A stretch of DNA of 64,000 bases from Patiria pectinifera (lineage: Eukaryota; Echinodermata; Asteroidea; Valvatida; Asterinidae). Shown in pieces: positions 19,500 through 31,399 of the stretch. Below the pieces are notes generated by a model. That model saw nothing but the letters and a program-made list of their open reading frames with translations. It had not been told where the DNA came from and ran no database searches. The DNA lies in the NCBI GenBank assembly GCA_029964075.1, contig CM057149.1, positions 5,218,465 through 5,282,464 on the forward strand. The letters are read 5' to 3'. A program made the position numbers and the translations under genes. Position 1 is the stretch's first letter; every line of letters begins with the position of its first letter.

Positions 19500-20830
19500 A
19501 AAGCATGAAACTTCGCATGTGTGTTCTTTATGCCATGAAGAACATTTTTATATATATAGCCTTTCATATTGGACCTCTGGTGACATTTGATAGGTCAATG
19601 AATCTTATACTCTATTCATAACGTTTTTGTAAATGCCACTCTTTTCATGACCTAAGTCTAAAACTTTACTCTATGTACCATGAAAAGAATTTTCAGATGC
19701 GGGGACATTTGACATAGTGATACCCTTGAAAAAGTCAATGAACTTTGCATATCTGAGGTGCCTTTATTTATCATATTTGTTATGAATTAAGACCCCACAA
19801 ACAATTTTGAGGTGACTTTGACCTCATTTCACCTTGTTTTGTTGGCAGACGCAATATAATGAGATTGGAATAGAAATCTGTCGGTCTGTTTTGTAATGGA
19901 AAATGTACATGATGTGAAGTAATATTCACTCTTGTGTACTTATTACACCCTGCTGTATCCAGATGGCCTTGGATAACCACGTTTATAACCGTTTTACCAA
20001 GCCCAATTGTCACTGTTACAGAGTGATGCTTGTCCGATGTGCCTGTTATATTCTGTTGCGCCTGCGTCTGCACTTTTAAAAAGGAAAATTGAGATCAGAG
20101 GTCATGCAAAAACAATTCTTTTGGGTCTAAGTTCATGACATGATGTAGAATAATTATAAAAATACACTCATTTTGCACTAATTGCACTGATGAAAAAGTG
20201 GCATTTCAAAGATTAAACATGATAAATAACGGCAATTAGAGTATACAAAGTTTATTGACCTCGCAAAGGTCATCAGAGGTCAAATATGAAATGTCTACAT
20301 ATCTGAAAATTCGTTTCATGGTAAGAATACCTATAATTTACATATGAGAAATAAAAAAGTGGTGTTTTGAATAGTTAATCCTCTTTTTATCTACAAATAG
20401 GATACGCAAAGTTAATTTACCCCTAGAAGGCAATCAGAGGTCAGATATGAAATTCCCTTCATATAAAATTCGCTTCATAGATAAGCCACTTAACATTACG
20501 ACTTGGGTTTTGAAAAAGTTGGGGTTTAAAGGGTAAATCGCATAGATAACCATAGAGTTAGTGCAGTTAATACAAAGGTCATTGACCTCCAGAAGGTTAT
20601 CAGAGGTCAATTGTGAAATTTTTCCCGCATTTGGTCGTTGTTTACATTGTAGGACGACTATACATAGACTTCGGTCATAGCAAAGTGATGTTGTCAAGAA
20701 CAATATGTATAAATAGGGTATTCAAAGGTCATTGACCACTCATAGGTCACCAGGGTCAGATATGAAATGCCTCCATATCTGGAATTTTTTGTCATGGTAA
20801 GAAGACCTCACATGCCAGGTTTCATGCTTT
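19500..20830. repeat. degenerate ~170-bp repeats with inverted halves, in intron 3 of gene B
   Basis: Phrases such as GGTCATTGACC, CAGAGGTCAAATATGAAATG and TTCATGGTAAGAA recur at roughly 150-180-base intervals from 20250 to 20800. Their reverse complements (GGACCTCTGGTGACATTTG, GGTCAATGAATC) occur at 19570-19745. The whole looks like an old inverted-repeat transposon with internal tandem units. No coding capacity seen. Confidence 0.6.
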
Positions 20831-22290
20831 TATCAGAAATGCTCAATTCTGTCCCTATCACTACACTACACTACACGGGCAGAATACATCAAGTTCTCCA
20901 TTACTAAGGATGATTCAAATTGATGGTCCATGTAGACCCCCACCCCTTCGAAATGCACATGTAATATGCTTAATGCATATCCCTTAATTAGCACATACCT
21001 TTTGTTCTGTGAGTACAAACACATCTTCCATAGTTTCATTCAGCATTGTATCTTTCATAACTGGTTCTCCATCAAGTGTTACATTCTCGTAGAGTCGGGC
21101 AAGGGTACTACTCTCAATGTGCACCTGGGCAAAAGACAATCCTTTTCCATAATGGCAACATTTGGATTTTATTGAATTTATGCACATAAAATAAGTACAA
21201 ATGGAACAGAAACTGATCAAATGGTATCATTGAGTGCAATCGCTGTGAAAGGTGTAGGGAATACATGTATAAGTCAATGACATAAGTGAATTCTCAAATA
21301 AGCCACAAAATTACCAAAGGATAAAAAATGAATTCAAGGTTTTACTCATAAGCACATCACAATTTACTTAGGGATATTTCAGGGTTTTTTTTATTTTTAA
21401 AATGTAGGAAGAAATAGATTTGTCTTTCAATCATCACTATTCCCAACTGGAGATTGACTGGTTTACTGCTAGAAAACTTATGTAACAAACTTCAGGGTTA
21501 GAATTACACATTTACACCTTGTTGCCAAAAAAAATAAGATCATATTGTTGACACTTTTATTACCTTCAAAAGTTGCCCTTCTGTTGTTCCGATGAAAGCC
21601 ACAGTGTGGTTGTATTCAGTGCTGGTGATAATGGACGACGCTAAATGGCCTGGAAGACGTACGACTGATGTGCCAGGAACTGGAGTTATCCCAGAGGCAT
21701 ATCGGTAATTGTTCCCTGTATTGCAGAGATACGGCTCAGGGCTGACACTTGGCTAGAAAATAAACAGAACTGAATTACCTTTCCATAATTTCTTACATTC
21801 ACACATATTTGTGCACTCAGTGAAGACAATTAAAGCTTTGTTTGCTTTATGTAAGCTAGACTCATGTATTTAGAAAAAACCCTTGCCAATATCAAAATGA
21901 AATTTCATATAAATTGTTATCTTCAACAAACTTGACTCCTTGATCCTGATGGGTTGATCAATGGCAACAACAGTGTGATATTACACCTAACGGCCGGGTC
22001 CATATCGCACACTGTGTATTGCGCTATTCTAATATGAGCACTCCGTTCCTTCTGCATGCACTTGTAATAGAATAACCGCTGAAAAGTTTGTGTACTACGT
22101 GCATGTTCCATCGTTACTGTGTGTCAAGCTTGCTTGAAGATAAATTCGTTATACCACTCGCGCTTGTGGAACACGAAAAATGTAGTACATCTTGTGTCCC
22201 ACTTACCACTCAACGGTGCACTACATTATTCCGTGTTCCACTCGTGCTTGCAGGATAAATATTGCAGTAAACCTCAATTAAATAATGTAC

Positions 22291-23397
22291 CTGAGTACCA
22301 CAGCTTCTTCCCGTGAATATGCCTATTTTATAGGCGTCACCTTCCTGAATACATCCCCTGACAGCATCAGTGAATGCAGCTTCAATGTCTCTCATCTTGT
22401 AAACACACAGTGCAGAGTCTGCCGTGGGAACTGGATTAGTATTGGGTCCAGCTTGGTCCTTTGCAAACACAGCATATAACACCTGATCACCTTCATCCAA
22501 TGCTAATGACTCGGCCAAATGAGGGCCTGCTGGTCCAACATGAGCAGCCTGAATCAAACTGAACAGTCCACTGGGTCCTCTACACTCAATGAGAATCTCT
22601 GTGTAAGAGCGAACATTGTAAGTATTGTGACAGAGGCGAGTTAGTTTTGAAACGTGATCACTTAATGGTGCTAAAGTTTTCTTCTGGAAAGTAGCAAAGT
22701 AGGTGAACCCGTTCCAATTAAACACACTGACATAACTGATGGGAAAAGAATTGCTACCATCTGTATAGCCACTTGTGAATTGAACTGTATCTGTCTCACT
22801 AATGGCAAACATGAAACTTCTGCCACTTGGAACCCCGCGTCTTGCAATAGGTGGAATGTCCTGATAGTCTCCCTCAGTAGAATAAGTATTTGCGATATAC
22901 AGTCTTGGAGGGCTTGGGCTATCCACAATGATACTTGCTGTTGATTTCGTACCAAATGCTACAATGTTGCCTCTCCTGCTTCCATCACGTTGTAGATCAT
23001 CCAGCCTTCTCAACTGGCACTAATCTGAAATGGGACGCTCAGTGCCACATGTGATAAGCATACCAGCATGCAACGCCAGAACCTTATTGTAACTCAAGCA
23101 AGTGTCTTCCGAACATGTGCTAACATTAGTGACCTGTTTCAACTCCTTGTTCAGTTTATACAGGTAATTCACTGCGCCGACGTACACATCTCCCGTTTCT
23201 GGGTACACAGCAAAATGATCCAGCTGAGTTGTCACCGTTACTGTTTTCTCGATGGGATTGCCAAAGGATGCTACTTCGTAGTCGGCAAGCGTTCCTCTTC
23301 CACTCCACTCCATGCGAACAGACGGGACTAAGCCACCAATGAGAAGCAGTTGAAATGCCAAGATCAAGATTGGTTTAGCCGTGCCTCTGGTTGCCAT
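22291..23397 (-). other. gene B exon 1: signal peptide and most of the sema domain
   Basis: This 369-codon exon corresponds to the 373-codon first exon of gene A. It has the conserved Cys of the plexin sema domain (STCSEDTCLSYNKV, LITCGTERP, ILIECRGPSG). It is open apart from the TAG at 23022-23020, so the loss of frame looks recent. It ends at a GTACAT donor. Confidence 0.85.
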
Positions 23398-26300
23398 GGC
23401 TCTTGTCTCCTTCTGATCTCAACTGGATTGAAAAACACCAGACAGAGTGAGGATCTGCAGTTCTTTTGTTGAATCCTGTAGCATTCAAGAAGGAAAAACG
23501 AAAGAAAAAACAAATCTTATTCAACCAATGTCATCTTTTCCTCACAGCATAAAAAGAATATCCTGTAGGTTTGGGCGGTGCCATATTTGGGCTAAGGTCC
23601 ATATGTCTGGTAAATCTCTCTCTCTCTTTTTTTTTTAAGGAAAGTCGCCCATTGCAAAACTTTTTTAAGCCAATCAACTAAAAAGAAACAGGAAACCTAC
23701 AGAACAATCTACATGTAAGACTCGGGGAACACACTTGAGCCCCATCTTGAAGAAATATAACTGAAAAAAGGGGTTGAATTTAATTCAAAACCACACTGCT
23801 TCAAGGAATGAAATCCACAAAGATGTTGCAGGAGGAAAAAAAAGCTATTTGCATGATTCTTTGTGCGACACATAAACGCACGGCCTCAATAACTACGAAA
23901 GCTATAGTGCATGTTACAGCATTGTATTCGATTTAAAACCAGAGTCCATCATTGCATTTGCAGCTATCCAAAAAGTAACTGGCATAATTATTGTTGAAAA
24001 ACATACTTGGTTGAAAGATAGTAAGGGGAATAAACTCCCTATGAAATTATTCTTTCTGGCAAGCTGTCATTTTGAAGGAATCAACAAAAGAAAGGCCTTT
24101 CCAACGGTGCTTCTTAAGACGCACCGTAGGAAATTCAAATTAGTAGCTCGTTTTGTTACTCGGCAAAGCGCGCGCAAGCATTAGCACGACCCACATGCGC
24201 GCGGTTGCTATAATTCGTCGGATCAGTGTGCGACATCATGCAGCTGCAATCGGCTCAGTGAGAACGTGTACATGTATCAGACACTGAATTCAGGCCCAAT
24301 TCAAAACATGATTCAGCAACGTTTGATTTGAAATCGAGATCCTAGAATGCTGTTTTTCTCGAAATGTACAGCTGAAGCTGAGCTGAAAATTCATCAGTTT
24401 AGTTGTTCAGCACCCTTCTTTAGATCTTGAACACTTTGTTGCTTCAAATGAACAAAATACACAAATTACAAATGATGGACTGTACCTTTAAGTCACATCA
24501 GACATGAATGTTGAAAGACTTTCAGCAGCCTTGACTTTGAATAAAAAGAGTTGGATTGTTTGAATGTTACCATAGACTTCACAATAAACATTTAATGGGA
24601 AAATTGATCTGTCTCAAAGAGGTTTCAAAATGGTCTCGGACTGATCTTGGCTCTCATTGAGGCTTTTTAACCTAAACTTACATACTGGATACCAACACAT
24701 TCTTGCATCAAATAATGGAAAAATGTAGCGTTGTTGTTGTTGTTTGACCTATGTTTTCTCTGAAAATGTAAACAATTGATTAAAATGAGTGAGGTCTCCT
24801 TTTGGCTCTCACGCATTGAGGCTTTTTAACCTAAACTTAAATATTGATCTTAACTCTTTCGCTAAGATTCAATCTTATAATTAACATCATTTCGTTCAAA
24901 ACGCATTTCGTAGCCCAACTGGGCACTTTCCAGGCCACAAGTGTCTCTTTAAACAGAACGAACAAATAAAAAAAACTCTGCACTGTTTGGTTACAAGGAT
25001 GCTGTTCATCCATCAATCTATCAATCCCTCAATCATGTCAATTAATAGCAATGACTTCCTTTATTTAATGGTGTACCACTCTGATCATCTTAGTGAAGAA
25101 GGCTGTCACATGCAGCGTTCAAACAATACAGGAAATAGATTGATACACGAGCCAAGTAAGCAATACTACAAGATAAGAAACTAAAAGGAAGTAATAAGTA
25201 TGTAGGTTTATTCGTGATCCTTCACGATGATTACCATATGACTGTAACAGATCAGCCTGCACTTGGGGTGAACAATGATAACTGAAATACCCATAAGACA
25301 AGTTTATTTGACTGCTAATATCATGACAATTTAAAACTCATGATACATGTACATGTCATCATCGGTGAATCTGTTCAAGTTCAATGTTTGGTCCTTTCCC
25401 TCCAAACTTGTGTATAACTCAGCACCAAAATCAGTTTCTTTGCAAAGGCATCACGTCCTAAATTGTATTACATAAAACAACATAAAAGAAGCAAGCTACA
25501 TACATACAGGTACATGTAGGGTGTTTCATCACACGTTTGGCATTTTCTATTTCCTCTTACAAACTTTATCAATATGCTTGCACAGTATATTTTTATGTCG
25601 TTTGGTGAGACGTGTTCTATGAATCTACGCGGAACTGAACTTTCCGCAAAGGTCAACCACTGCAGCATTACCAACACAAAACAATACATCATTTTGTACA
25701 ACTACTAGACGTATTCAAATCCATTTTCAATAGCACTGCGTAGGTGTTCTGCGTGACTGGTTTTACTTTTCTAGCTCGGGCACTCCTAGTTTGCACCAGG
25801 AAATACAACACAAATTTGTGCATATGTTCAATGTTCCTGTAAAATGCCTAGTACTGTTGTTGACGTGCAGCTCCAAATGTTCCAAGAGAGATTCAAAATG
25901 TGTTTCATTTTCTTGGCTTTTCTAGCATGTGTCGAGTACACCATTTTCTGCGATAAACTTTGCAAGAGCAATTTCCTTACATTAGTTTAACCATTATTCA
26001 AAAACTTAGTCCCCAAAAGTTCTTTAAGATGTAAACTATTTAAACAAAAGAGAGCGCGTTTTTACCACATTTGAAAGCCCCGTGGATGGGGCACACAGCG
26101 TCTGCGTACTGTACTGGTTTTCGGGCGAAGTACGCACAACTTCCTGCAAGTGCAAAAGCTATTTAGCCACAGCGTCTTCGTGTGAGCGTCAGGCATCGCT
26201 GGCACGCGAATATATTAGACTTTCGATGATCTCCCAGACTTATCCCTGCCTCCAATAACTTTGGATCATTCGAAATACACAGTAAATGGACCAGGAGCCA
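23398..26300. other. region upstream of gene B, no gene recognised
   Basis: Holds the presumed promoter and 5' untranslated region of gene B next to 23397 but no identified box. The remainder is AT-rich with no plexin-type or other exon recognised. Confidence 0.4.
24632..24851. repeat. duplicated ~58-bp segment
   Basis: GAGGCTTTTTAACCTAAACTT with preceding TTGGCTCTCA occurs at 24632-24688 and 24792-24851, about 160 bases apart in direct orientation. Origin unknown. Confidence 0.7.
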
Positions 26301-26319
26301 GTCTAGGTCTCCCCCAACT

Positions 26320-26600
26320 CTCCTTTTCTGGTCACTGACCACTGTGGCCCGGGTTCGATTCCCGGCTCAGACCATATGTAAGTAGAGTGATGTGGTCTTT
26401 GGTTTTGAAGTACTTTTGGGTGCTAGTGCGAAAAAACTCCCACCACTGTCCGTGGCCCGGGTTCGATTCCTGGCTCAGACCATATGTGAGTAGTGCGTTG
26501 TTTCTCTCCTGTGCCATGAGGGTTTTTCTCTGGGTTCTCCGGTTTTCCTCTCTCCGCAAAAATTAAATACTTTTAATTTGGCTGTGCTCAGTGGTCATAC
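26320..26600 (+). mobile_element. tRNA-derived SINE with duplicated head
   Basis: Two copies of GGCCCGGGTTCGATTCC (B box) followed by GGCTCAGACCATATGT(A/G)AGTAG occur about 108 bases apart. After the second comes TGCCATGAGGGTTTTTCTCTG and CTCCGGTTTTCCTCTCTCC, a body known from SINE-like repeats of marine invertebrates. The doubled head suggests a partial tandem duplication or a dimeric SINE. Confidence 0.7.
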
Positions 26601-26654
26601 ATGGCAGCACAGGTGGTCTGCATGAGAGGTTTTACTTCTTTATCTGTGGCTACG

Positions 26655-26722
26655 TGGCACTCCTACATGTACATGTACATGTACTTTGCACCAGGAAATA
26701 CATACATGTACAACACAAATTT
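26655..26722. repeat. ACATGT-rich microsatellite
   Basis: Four ACATGT units form a self-complementary run, with a further one beyond TTTGCACCAGGAAATAC. The same GCACTCCTA...TTTGCACCAGGAAATAC sequence occurs without the ACATGT run at about 25782-25808, so the run expanded after duplication. Confidence 0.6.
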
Positions 26723-27178
26723 TAAGCCAGTGAATTTCCCTATATATATAGTGTACACAAAGCAGAATATGGTGCATAACTAATTAGCCATAATTCTAAA
26801 GCCCTGCTTCTGAAGTCGTGGAATTTCTTTGGTTGTAATATCAAGTTGTTCTATGCATGCACCAAGTTTCATAATTTTTTTGGGTTGGAATCCCCACGGC
26901 TGTGAGATGGTCAAAATAACCCGGCTCCTGTAGGGTTCAACCAAGTAAAATAAGCTTTTTAACTGGTCAATTACTTTTCGGATAGCTGCAAATGATCTAC
27001 TCTACTACATGTGAACATTGTAATTTAATCATATGTTTGCACTAAACGTGTATTTTTTAATTTGTTTTCAGCAAAGTTGTAGATATGCTTTCAAAATCTG
27101 ATGGAAAGGGTGATGACAGCTGGAAACAAAAGTATCAGCAAAAGAGTCAAGAAAATTATCCAACATATTGGTAACTCT

Positions 27179-29152
27179 GGGGCAATTCCACGGTAACGGA
27201 AGGACGTTTTCACTCATTAAACAAAATTTCAAATGTGTGTATCACAGACACTGTTCATAGTTACAGCAAACAAATGTCACAATTGTATTGCTATAATGCT
27301 CCTTTCATTTTCCACAGTTTTGGGGGGCATGAATGCCTCCCGTTTATGAATTATGAATATTAATGAGGTCGGTAACGGAAGGACGGTAAAACGGACAAGG
27401 GTTTTCCAACTTACTCGCGTTTTGCAAAAACTCTGTGAATTTTATGGGGCAATTATATTTTAAAGGTAGGAAATGGAATCCCTGAAGCTTTATCTATACT
27501 ATACCACCTTTCATTTGACTTTAAGTGTTTCGGTTAAATAATTACAACGTTTTAAGCAGATTATAATTTGGTAACGGAAGGACGGTAACGGAAGGACAAA
27601 AGGTTTACTCAATTATAGCATGAACAAAATGTGAATTTACACTAATTATACAAGTGAAACAAATTGCTTAAATGTGTAACTGAATGTAAAATCAACAATA
27701 TGCAGACCTGGCATAAATAATTATACCCAAGAAACTATTGAGATAAAGATAGAAGCCTGCTAATTAATGATAACAAAAGAAAAACGAAAACAACCCAAAA
27801 CACATAATTTACGAACACAAGACTACTACAGAAATAGACTTCAAACCCATCACCTCAATCCTTAAAAGTTTAAATACAAAGTATTTGAACACTTGAGTAT
27901 ATTGGTTACATGTTCACCAACAACTTTTAATAATAATACCGGTAGATTCAAAGGTTTACCTAAAGGGTGGGGGCGACCAGCCTACATGTACCTTTAAGGT
28001 CAAAACATCTACCGGTAGAACTGATGGCTTCAGTTAGGTGTTGCTTTTAATTGAACTCTAAAATCAATGTTTGAAATCAAATAACAATGATTTAGAGTAG
28101 TAACAATTAATTTATAAACATCCAAACTGAAGTTGTTTACTTGGGCATAATTTGTCAAAGACTGCACCTCACATGTCTTACACATGTAAATTGAATGAAA
28201 GTGTCCCAAAGTACCGGTACTTTCTGCCATCTCATTTTTGACTTAATTTGCTTCTGGAATGGCTTCACAGAATTTGTATCTTTCTCTATTGTCCATGAAT
28301 GCTGATGGCAGCAACTTTATGATTTGATTTTCTGCAACAACTCCATACATGTACAAGTACTGGTACATCGGCATATATGTACATACATGTACATTGTACA
28401 TGTTGTACATGCCTGTGCCTTCAAATTGTAATAAACACCCTGCCCTGCTTATCCCGCTTTTGTGAAGGTGGGTCACATGAATGTCCTTTCAATGCTCATT
28501 ATACATGCATGTATTTGCAGTGATTTTCATTTTTTAAACATGAGCGCAAATGTCGTAACATTTGATAAAAATACGATTTGTCCTTCCGTTACCGTCCTTC
28601 CGTTACCAATTTGGTAAAGGAAGGACGTGATTTAATTAATTGTAATTAAAAAACGAGAAGTACAGCAGTGTCAGTTATAATGTCATATTGAAGGCCTACC
28701 TAAACTTGCTTTGCACAATAAGTTTCAATGCATTCATACTGCAAGTTTTAAAAATAAATTAAAAATATGTATTTTTTCGGTAACGGAAGGACATTTTCAA
28801 GGCTGAAATATTAGAAGTCACTGAAGCGAAACAAATTACGCAAAATGTTAAAAACAAGTTTTAGTCGGTTTTTCAAGACCAATACTTTCTCATGACAGAA
28901 ACTGATGGCATTAGTACATATTTTTGAGTGTCAATTGGTAGAATTTTTTCATGTCACTATTAATCACATTTTTAGGATTAAAACAGGATTATTACATAAT
29001 CCTAGTTTTTGGTACCGAAATGTATAAAAAATTAAATTCCGACTTCAAATCTTGAAAATATAGACTTTTAGCTTTCATTTGATGCCAAATTTGTTTAAGT
29101 CACATGTATTGGAATTTTTTGGTGTCATGTCCACTTTGGTGTGGAATTGCCC
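27179..29152. mobile_element. TIR element with repeated GGTAACGGAAGGAC motifs
   Basis: GGGCAATTCCAC near 27180 is matched by GTGGAATTGCCC ending near 29152, giving a 12-13-base terminal inverted repeat. Inside, GGTAACGGAAGGAC occurs at 27192, 27371, 27570 and 27584 in plus orientation, at 28580 and 28594 in minus orientation, and at 28779 in plus; a one-base variant lies at 28613. The tandem pairs at 27570 and 28580 face each other. No transposase frame is present. Superfamily not determined. Confidence 0.6.
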
Positions 29153-29779
29153 ACTGCCATCTCATTTCAAAACCCCTGACGAGAATCTATTGTTTCTTTT
29201 CTACTTGGCCTTAACGGTAGTCATGTACATGTAGGTGCACTTTGATGAATTTAGTAAACAAACTGAGATCAGAGCAAAATAATAAACTTCCTCGATTGTG
29301 TACAAAGTCTATGGAGAGTCAAGACAATTTTCGAACTATTTCCTAACAAATTTGGAAATGTTTCTCAGTCCCAGATTCATGTCTTATCATCATTTTTGCA
29401 ATGAATGACCTTCACTGAGATGATATATGAAGAAAAAAGTGGCGTCAGGTTGCAACATTCTTTCCTTATGTTCTTTTAGGTCTGTTGAAGGATTTTGAGG
29501 TTGAAGTTTGAATAAAAACAACGAACACGACTCTGGCAACAGACATGACAGACATATGCACAAACATGACATGCAAAAAAAAGCTGAAAGAAAAAGGTAG
29601 GCCTGACAAGAAGAATTTCTTTTCTTCTTTTTTTTACCCAAGTTTTGTTGAAAATTAATTCACTAGAGATATTGCAATATCATTTACTGCTGGGGTTTCA
29701 AAAGTTACTTTGAAATAACAACAAATTTGAGAATTGAAAACAATTTGTATGATCCATCCAATATGTATGACCATCAACC

Positions 29780-29822
29780 ACCCCCCCCCCCCCAAAAAAA
29801 AATTAAGGGTGGGGGGGGGGAG
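29780..29822. repeat. C-tract and G-tract inverted pair
   Basis: ACCACCCCCCCC... is followed after an A-rich loop by AAGGGTGGGGGGGGGG, so the strand can form a strong hairpin and either arm could form a G-quadruplex-type structure on its G strand. Confidence 0.8.
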
Positions 29823-29914
29823 AAAAACCAAGAAAGTGTACAACTAAAAGTTGGCCTAATTAATAAGTGATGAAAACGAAAAAGCTTAACCTTGTCGAGC
29901 GCAATTTGAGTCCC

Positions 29915-30032
29915 CCACGCAAGTTTAAACTTGCGCGTGCAAGTTTAAACCTGCGCGCACGCAAGTTTAAACTTGCGCGCACATTAATTTCTTTGCTTCA
30001 AGTTGCGCACGCAAGTTTAAACTTGCGCACTG
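29915..30032. repeat. cluster of GCAAGTTTAAACTTGC palindromes
   Basis: The 16-base perfect palindrome GCAAGTTTAAACTTGC occurs three times (about 29919, 29959 and 30011) and once with one change near 29940. Flanking CGCGCAC/GTGCGCG extends the self-complementarity, so most copies can form hairpins of 20 bases or more. Confidence 0.85.
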
Positions 30033-30845
30033 CATAGATTTTCCCGGCCACGCATACAAAGCATACTGGTTTGACTGGAATCCTGTTGCTGCACAATTTT
30101 AACGTGTTTTTGGGGTTGGGGTTATGATCGAGAATAAGCTTTATGTGGCCTCTGGACTCCAGTAAGTTTAGTCGGGCACCATTTGCAGTCATCAGCCGAC
30201 ATTTGAAGCCAAAAAAAAACAGGTTAAAAAAAAAAAAAAAAGCCGCGTCGCCGCACCACTTTTTTTGGGCAAGCTCCATACCAGAAACCGGAACTTTTTT
30301 GGGGGGCCTAAACCATGGAGTCCTACCTCCAAGCTCAACCAGCAAACACATGAACACTGACATTTTCAGTCCTAGCCCAGGTGGACTCCCTTTCCTCCCT
30401 ACGTACGTAATGCAATGAAGACTTCGTCCAACCTGGGCTACTCTCACTCATCCCTAGTAATACTTCTCATATCTCCCAACAATGGCCACTCTCTGAACAT
30501 GATATGGCTGACACGCAAGGTTACCGTCAAAAACTCAAATAAACTTACACAAAATCCAAGACTGTCAAGTGGTGTCGACTAGGAATAGAGCTCTGGTCTT
30601 CCGCGCTTCTGTCGTCTGACTTCCTCTACGCACGTATAGTACATGCACAGTACACGCAGCTTGCAGATTGATAAGGCGTTTAAAGTAATACCAAAGTTAT
30701 TTTTTGGACGAGTTATTTCCTTGTTACGGTGTCCTCGAATGGCCATTTTTTAATTTAATAAATCAATTTGTTGCAACAACGGCCGGAGAGCAGTTGACTG
30801 TGAATGTTTTGTGTGTGTTCTAGGTGTGTGTGTGGTTGGTTGGGT

Positions 30846-30890
30846 AAAGGTGGTGGTGGTGGTGGTGGCGGTTGCGGGGGGGGGGGGAGC
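30846..30890. repeat. GGT repeat followed by a G-tract
   Basis: About eight GGT triplets lead into a run of 13 G. Simple sequence with G-quadruplex potential on the plus strand. Confidence 0.85.
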
Positions 30891-30999
30891 TCTTGTCTGG
30901 ATCGAAATCACGAAATGTAAACAATGTAAAAAGGGCCCATATAATTACTAATGCGATCCCTGGAAATGCACCTTTGTGTCCCATGTGACTGTACTGTTA

Positions 31000-31357
31000 G
31001 GCCAAAAAAAAAAAATAAGTCAGTCTCTGGTCAGCGCGGGTGTCGATCTTTTTTTTCCCCAGTCCGCGGTAGCTCCAACAGCGCCCTCTATTTCCGCACC
31101 TCCTCAATTTTTTTGACCAAAGAGGACCAAGGAATGGGAAATTGCACCAAGGCAAATGATCGAAAGCACTAAGGCAAATTATGGAGGACACCAATGTACA
31201 TGAGGACACCAAAAAAGCAAAATAGTACCCCACCTTGTCTGTACAATCCAAGCTTGAAGAAGAAGAAAAAAAGGAAAAAAGAAAAAGAAAAACCGCGTGG
31301 CCGCATCAATTCCTGAACTTTGGTCCGACCAGAGACCAAATATTTTTGTTTTTGGCC
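31000..31357. mobile_element. PIF/Harbinger-like MITE (TSD TTA)
   Basis: A 358-base element with ends GGCC plus A-tract and, within the first 35 bases of each end, TCTCTGGTC. Direct TTA lies at 30997-30999 and 31358-31360. TTA duplications are the classic PIF/Harbinger target. It has no coding capacity. Confidence 0.65.
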
Positions 31358-31399
31358 TTACCTAAGTTTTTTTTTGCCATTTTAGGGTATTTTGACGTC

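Larger units (their letters stand above)
18812..23397 (-). pseudogene. plexin-like gene B: 5' copy of four exons (signal peptide, sema domain, first PSI domain)
   Basis: Exons on the minus strand are 23397-22291, 21752-21564, 21124-20999 and 18927-18812; all have AG acceptors and GT donors and the same lengths (after the first) as the matching exons of gene A. The protein starts MATRGTAKPILILAFQ, a signal peptide behind a GAGCCATGG start context, followed by a sema beta-propeller and the Cys-rich PSI segment CGRYTTCETCIGTDAG. Most residues equal those of gene A, and introns are also alike, so this is a recent duplicate. An in-frame TAG at 23022-23020 replaces the Gln codon that gene A has there (ERPISD then CQLRR). 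No fifth exon is found down to position 1; sequence turns to transposon 54 bases past exon 4. Probably a truncated pseudogene, unless the TAG is an allele or error and further exons lie left of the window. Confidence 0.8.

Noticed and set aside
30203-30309. Fourth Harbinger-like MITE
   Set aside because: The left end reads AGCC and not GGCC, and no 3-base target duplication matches, although CCGCGTCGCCGCA resembles the element at 31000.
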